Below are positions 60,879 through 64,000 of a stretch of 64,000 nucleotides of DNA, piece after piece (positions within the stretch are counted from its first letter, which is position 1; every line of letters begins with the position of its first letter). Below the pieces are notes generated by a model. It had not been told where the DNA came from, made no database searches, and was given only the letters and a program-made list of their open reading frames with translations. Source of the stretch: Epiperipatus broadwayi. Lineage: Eukaryota; Onychophora; Udeonychophora; Euonychophora; Peripatidae. The stretch lies in NCBI GenBank assembly GCA_028023455.1, contig JAQFVV010006654.1, forward strand, positions 62,001 to 126,000. Direction: 5' to 3'. Both the position numbers and the translations under genes were made by a program.

Positions 60879-61095
60879 CTTCATAAAGTGAAATAAAAAA
60901 TATTTTATGTTCACTATCCTCTGAAGTATAAGTCCATTTCAAGCCATCGATATCATTTAATTTATTGAAAAGGCATTGAATATTATAAGAGTTGATCCAG
61001 CATTAATCACATCATCTGCATATCTAAAATAACATTTAATACAAATGGGAGAAAAGTCTTTTAAAAATTTTATATTCATAATATAACAAAACTTC

Positions 61096-61650
61096 TTAAT
61101 TAGGGGATTTGAACATCCCAAGTTAAATGTTTATCTTTATATATAAATTAGATGAATTTAATACATTTTTGTTTAGAATAATATTTTATGTAAGCTTCAG
61201 AATGATAAATTATCCAACATTGAAATACACGCCAATAATTTATTGAAGGTAGGTTGTAATAAGAAAGTTATTTTATTTACATTATATAAGTTACATGTAG
61301 ATAGGGGAGAAAAAATATTGAAAGGGAAAACATCGATTTCATTATCATATATAAATAATAACGTGTGTAGTGGATTGCATCATTAGTTTCTGCTCATTTT
61401 AATGTTGCATTTAATGTTAGACCAAATAATGGCAGATTAATTATTAATGGAGAGGATATCATTGATAAAATTAATAAATGTAAAATTATTTAAAATGTCT
61501 TGTACCATTGTGGAACCAGTTACATCAGTGGAACAAATGTGCATTAAAAAAAAAAGGATTCATGAACATGATAGGCTGTGTTATTCTGTGGATAGGTTTA
61601 AATCTATATTTGCTGAACCTTCAGTTTATTTCTAATGGAGATTTTTGCTT
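61096..61650 (+). mobile_element. Penelope-like element relic, plus-strand copy (3' part)
   Basis: Inverted relative to 60.1-60.64 kb: TAGGGGATTTGAACATCCCA near 61098 pairs with its complement near 60618. Homology continues outward through FTLYKL-, NVRPNNGRLIING- and YHCGTSYISGT-encoding blocks to about 61640. No RT part is present, so this is a 5'-truncated copy placed head-to-head with the minus-strand relic. Stops and a shift near 61500-61560 break it. Confidence 0.6.
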
Positions 61651-61895
61651 TAATAATATTTTTATTTTATATGTCGAAAACGATTTGACAAAAAAAAATC
61701 AAAGAATTATATTTTATAAATATGACAGACAATGTATTACATAAGCAATATAATCTTGTGAATATACATAAATTATAAAAGTTGGCCATTTCTGCAGATA
61801 TATTAGTGTTGTGGGACTTTAATGGGTTTTTTTATGTTCAAAGTTTAATTGTTAAATGCTCCTCAAGTTGGTATACTCCACCATAAGCTGATCTG
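61651..61895. other. AT-rich non-coding stretch
   Basis: A short spacer between the Penelope relic and LINE copy 3; nothing was recognised. Confidence 0.4.
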
Positions 61896-62730
61896 TCTAG
61901 ATAGCAATGGAGCAATTCAAGGAGGAATGGGATGGTCAAGTTTTTATATGAGAGATACAAAAAGCAAAATGAAAATGATCGGTAGATTGCAATTTATAGA
62001 TAATAACAGAATAGCCAAAATAGTATTTAATTGGGTTATGACTAAAGGCCAAACAAAGATATTGTTGAGGAAGGTAGTACAGTATGCAGAAGATTTGGAT
62101 AAAGACTTTATGTCAGTATACTTGTACAAAAAATGGGATGATTAGGTTATGAGGGTTGTGAATGTTATAATGTCAAAGAATGGGATAGAAGAATAGATGC
62201 AGTAATAAAAAATTGAGAACTAGAGAGATGGTGAACTAGTATGAAGAGTAAAAAAAATTCAAATATATACAGAAGTAAACAGAATGTTGGGCGTGAGTCA
62301 ATTTAAGATAATAGCAAGGAAAGTAGTTTACTGTTTAAGGCTCGATCGTTAGCAACAAGGAAATATACACATAAATGAGGAAATATAAGTGATTTAATGT
62401 GAAAACTATGTAAGACAGGCATGAGAAATATTTATTAGGCATCTATTAATTGAATCTAATTGGTATGAGTATAAAGGATACAAAGAATAAAGTTGAGGGA
62501 GAATAACTATAAACAATAATTTATGTTGGGTTTGGAAAAAGATAAGGGGTATTTAGATATAAAGGCCATAGAATGGATGAAATTGATATTGCAGAAATGG
62601 GATGAAGCCAGGTAGAGAAGAGTATGGGAAAAACCTAGGGTGGAGATGGGAAAGTAAGGTGGTTAACAGGTTTCTCTGGCATAGTGGCCGAGAGCGATAA
62701 AGGAGTAGCCATATCACATCACATTACATA
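61896..62730 (+). mobile_element. 5'-truncated LINE, copy 3
   Basis: The frame 61849-62145 carries AIQGGMGWSSFYMRDTKSK, the same C-terminal block as copies 1 and 2. The remaining sequence to about 62700 aligns with them through stops. The 3' end has the GGTTTCTCTGGC block and the TATCACATCACATTACA tail (62711-62727). The 5' boundary, near 61896, falls within a few tens of bases of that in copy 2. Confidence 0.85.
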
Positions 62731-62975
62731 TAGCTGTTAATGTTTTTTTTATATTGATATATTAAATATTGTACAGTTTATTTCAGAGTTTATTTAATTT
62801 AATTATATATATACATACATTTACTCTCAACAATTTTCTAATAAATAAATAATTATTAATAATTCTTTTAAACATTAAAAATTCTATTAACTAATTAAAA
62901 TTTATAATTAAGTTTGTGAATTTATAAAGGTTGTTACTTTGTTAACATCAGTCCTTGTGGCATATCTGATCACTT
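62731..62975. other. 3' flank of GPCR 2
   Basis: AT-rich DNA between the LINE tail and the GPCR 2 stop codon. TTTATT at 62777-62782 is an AATAAA on the minus strand, about 200 bases past the stop. The LINE end is therefore very close to this receptor's probable 3' UTR. Confidence 0.45.
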
Positions 62976-62978
62976 TTT

Positions 62979-64000
62979 CTATTTACTTTTTAATGTAGGC
63001 TGCACTTTTTTAGAGCTAAAAATTATTTTGAAATTTTGTCTAAAATCATTATTGAATAATATATAAACAAAAAAACTAAAAACGTAGTTACATATTTCAA
63101 AGGTACATATAACTTCCAAACTAACAGCCTCTATAATTGTTTCTCCAGTGGCATACACACAATAATTACAAAACTCATTAGCCAAAAAGAATAAAGTAAC
63201 AGGTGTTGTAAAAATGTAATAAATTATAGTCAAACCAGCCATTAAAATTAACAATTTTTTTTCTTGTTTAAATTCATCTTCACTTATTTTGTTTTTCATT
63301 TTTTTACGGTTTTTTGCAATTTTGCGAAATGTAAATGCAGTTTGAGAGTTTAGGATGGCTAAAATTATTAAAGGAGAAACATGAACGGTGATTTCTCTAG
63401 TCCAGTTATAAATGTTGATGAGAAGCAAAATTTCGGGAGAACTATTCAACACAAAATGATACGAATCGGATTTTTCTAAACAATGAAATTGGATGAAAGA
63501 AGGAATTTGTAATATTATACAGGCTGAAATAACCCAAAGTGAAACAGTTTTTGCGGTTTCTGAATTTTGCCATTTTTTATAGTTAATTGCGTGGCATATA
63601 GCTAAATAACGTTCTATAGTTATGCATGTAGTTAAGACATTACTGACACCAGCTAATGTATTAGTTATTGGACAAATTATGTGAGTTTCATAAAAGCATT
63701 CGTAGTAATTTTTGTAAACAAGCACCCCTTTAGATGATACTCCAAATAGAAAATAAAATATACAGACTAATAAATCAATGGTCGCTAAAAATCGAAGATA
63801 AATATATGTTGTAGAATTCATATTTCCTAAATAAAAAACCATTACATTAAATGTATTTCCAAAAATACCAAACAAAGCAATAGAAGGTAAAACAAAATAA
63901 TTTGTAATATAGTAAATAAAATAAACTCTTGGATCAGAGTATGGATTTTCAAATGAATTATTCGTTAAATTCAAATTACTGATATTAAAAGCAAAGTTCA
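62979..64000 (-). CDS. Class A peptide-type GPCR (FMRFamide receptor-like), paralogue 2, 5'-partial
   Basis: A rhodopsin-family receptor and close relative of GPCR 1. Numbering from codon 63974-63972, it has GN at 39-40 (TM1), FLATID at 62-67 (TM2), C93 and C165 for the disulfide, ERY at 121-123 and NYKKW at 131-135 in ICL2. ICL3 is basic, ECL3 holds a C-x-x-C pair, and TM7 reads NYVFSFFVY, again without the NP pair. Codon 63974-63972 is TTG, not ATG. The frame stays open without a stop to the window edge and encodes more Asn-rich ectodomain (FNISNLNLTNN). The true start therefore lies beyond 64000 and the protein is N-terminally incomplete here. No intron is seen in the visible part. The ligand is unknown. 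Confidence 0.93.
   Translation of the reverse strand, partial: NFAFNISNLNLTNNSFENPYSDPRVYFIYYITNYFVLPSIALFGIFGNTFNVMVFYLGNMNSTTYIYLRFLATIDLLVCIFYFLFGVSSKGVLVYKNYYECFYETHIICPITNTLAGVSNVLTTCITIERYLAICHAINYKKWQNSETAKTVSLWVISACIILQIPSFIQFHCLEKSDSYHFVLNSSPEILLLINIYNWTREITVHVSPLIILAILNSQTAFTFRKIAKNRKKMKNKISEDEFKQEKKLLILMAGLTIIYYIFTTPVTLFFLANEFCNYCVYATGETIIEAVSLEVICTFEICNYVFSFFVYILFNNDFRQNFKIIFSSKKVQPTLKSK

Larger units (their letters stand above)
60000..61095 (-). mobile_element. Penelope-like element relic, minus-strand copy
   Basis: Reading on the minus strand, RT motif C appears as FRYADDVI (about 61028-61005), followed by KWTYTSEDSEHKIFF-like residues (about 60940-60895) in the position after the palm. 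Past an inserted family A repeat (60683-60878), an HPKSNVS...YK block and then the 60132-60383 frame carry NVRPNSSRLIING and LYHCGYNYISGT. The last recalls the C-x-x-x-YIGET start of the GIY-YIG nuclease. The order RT, linker, nuclease fits Penelope-like elements. The copy is broken by the insertion and by frameshifts. Confidence 0.6.

Noticed and set aside
63972-63974. Start codon for GPCR 2
   Set aside because: The codon is TTG; the frame is open to the window edge, so the true start is further upstream.
1-64000. CRISPR array or bacterial operon structure
   Set aside because: No regularly spaced short direct repeats with unique spacers, no operon-like gene packing, and clearly animal-type genes and transposons.

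Overview
The window looks like intergenic or repeat-rich nuclear DNA from an AT-rich invertebrate animal. By eye the G+C content is about a quarter, with many (TA)n arrays. The transposon set is typically metazoan: an APE-type LINE, Penelope-like elements, a Ty3/gypsy relic, a hAT MITE and a possible Merlin/ISXO2 relic. The only intact protein genes are two rhodopsin-class peptide-type GPCRs, which rules out bacteria, plants and fungi as the source. I cannot fix the phylum. A lophotrochozoan (mollusc or flatworm), a chelicerate or a cnidarian would all fit.

Layout. 1-1.4 kb is featureless AT-rich DNA. 1.4-4.1 kb is a cluster of large palindromes bounded by (TA)n arrays; one palindrome arm carries a hAT MITE with a perfect 8-bp target-site duplication. 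A tRNA-like SINE head lies at 5.5 kb. 5.95-7.97 kb is a less AT-biased block of unknown nature. 10.7-15.5 kb is a decayed plus-strand APE-type LINE with recognisable endonuclease, reverse transcriptase and C-terminal segments. 15.5-27.4 kb is mostly AT-rich desert with small hairpins and one diverged tandem duplication. 27.4-31.5 kb holds copies of a roughly 420-bp repeat (called family A here) as palindromes and as a 475-bp tandem dimer. GPCR 1 is at 32.96-34.02 kb. A Penelope-like relic is at 36.8-37.8 kb and a palindromic repeat at 38.2-38.6 kb. 42-47.5 kb contains hairpins, TA arrays and more family A. A possible Merlin/ISXO2 transposase relic is at 48.5-48.9 kb. A minus-strand gypsy pol relic at 50.4-53.6 kb is split by a 1.2-kb insert. 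A complex R-U-R / R'-U'-R' palindrome occupies 54.8-55.8 kb. Truncated LINE copies sit at 58.1-59.0 kb and 61.9-62.7 kb, on either side of a head-to-head pair of Penelope-like relics at 60.0-61.65 kb. GPCR 2, on the minus strand, runs off the right edge from 62.98 kb.

The two GPCRs are clearly paralogues, with shared intracellular loop 2, extracellular loop 3 and TM7 signatures. Both are uninterrupted by introns across the visible coding region. They probably belong to a locally dispersed, lineage-specific receptor family related to invertebrate FMRFamide/GPR139-like receptors. Everything else is transposon, repeat or unannotated AT-rich DNA. No tRNA or rRNA gene or CRISPR array was seen.
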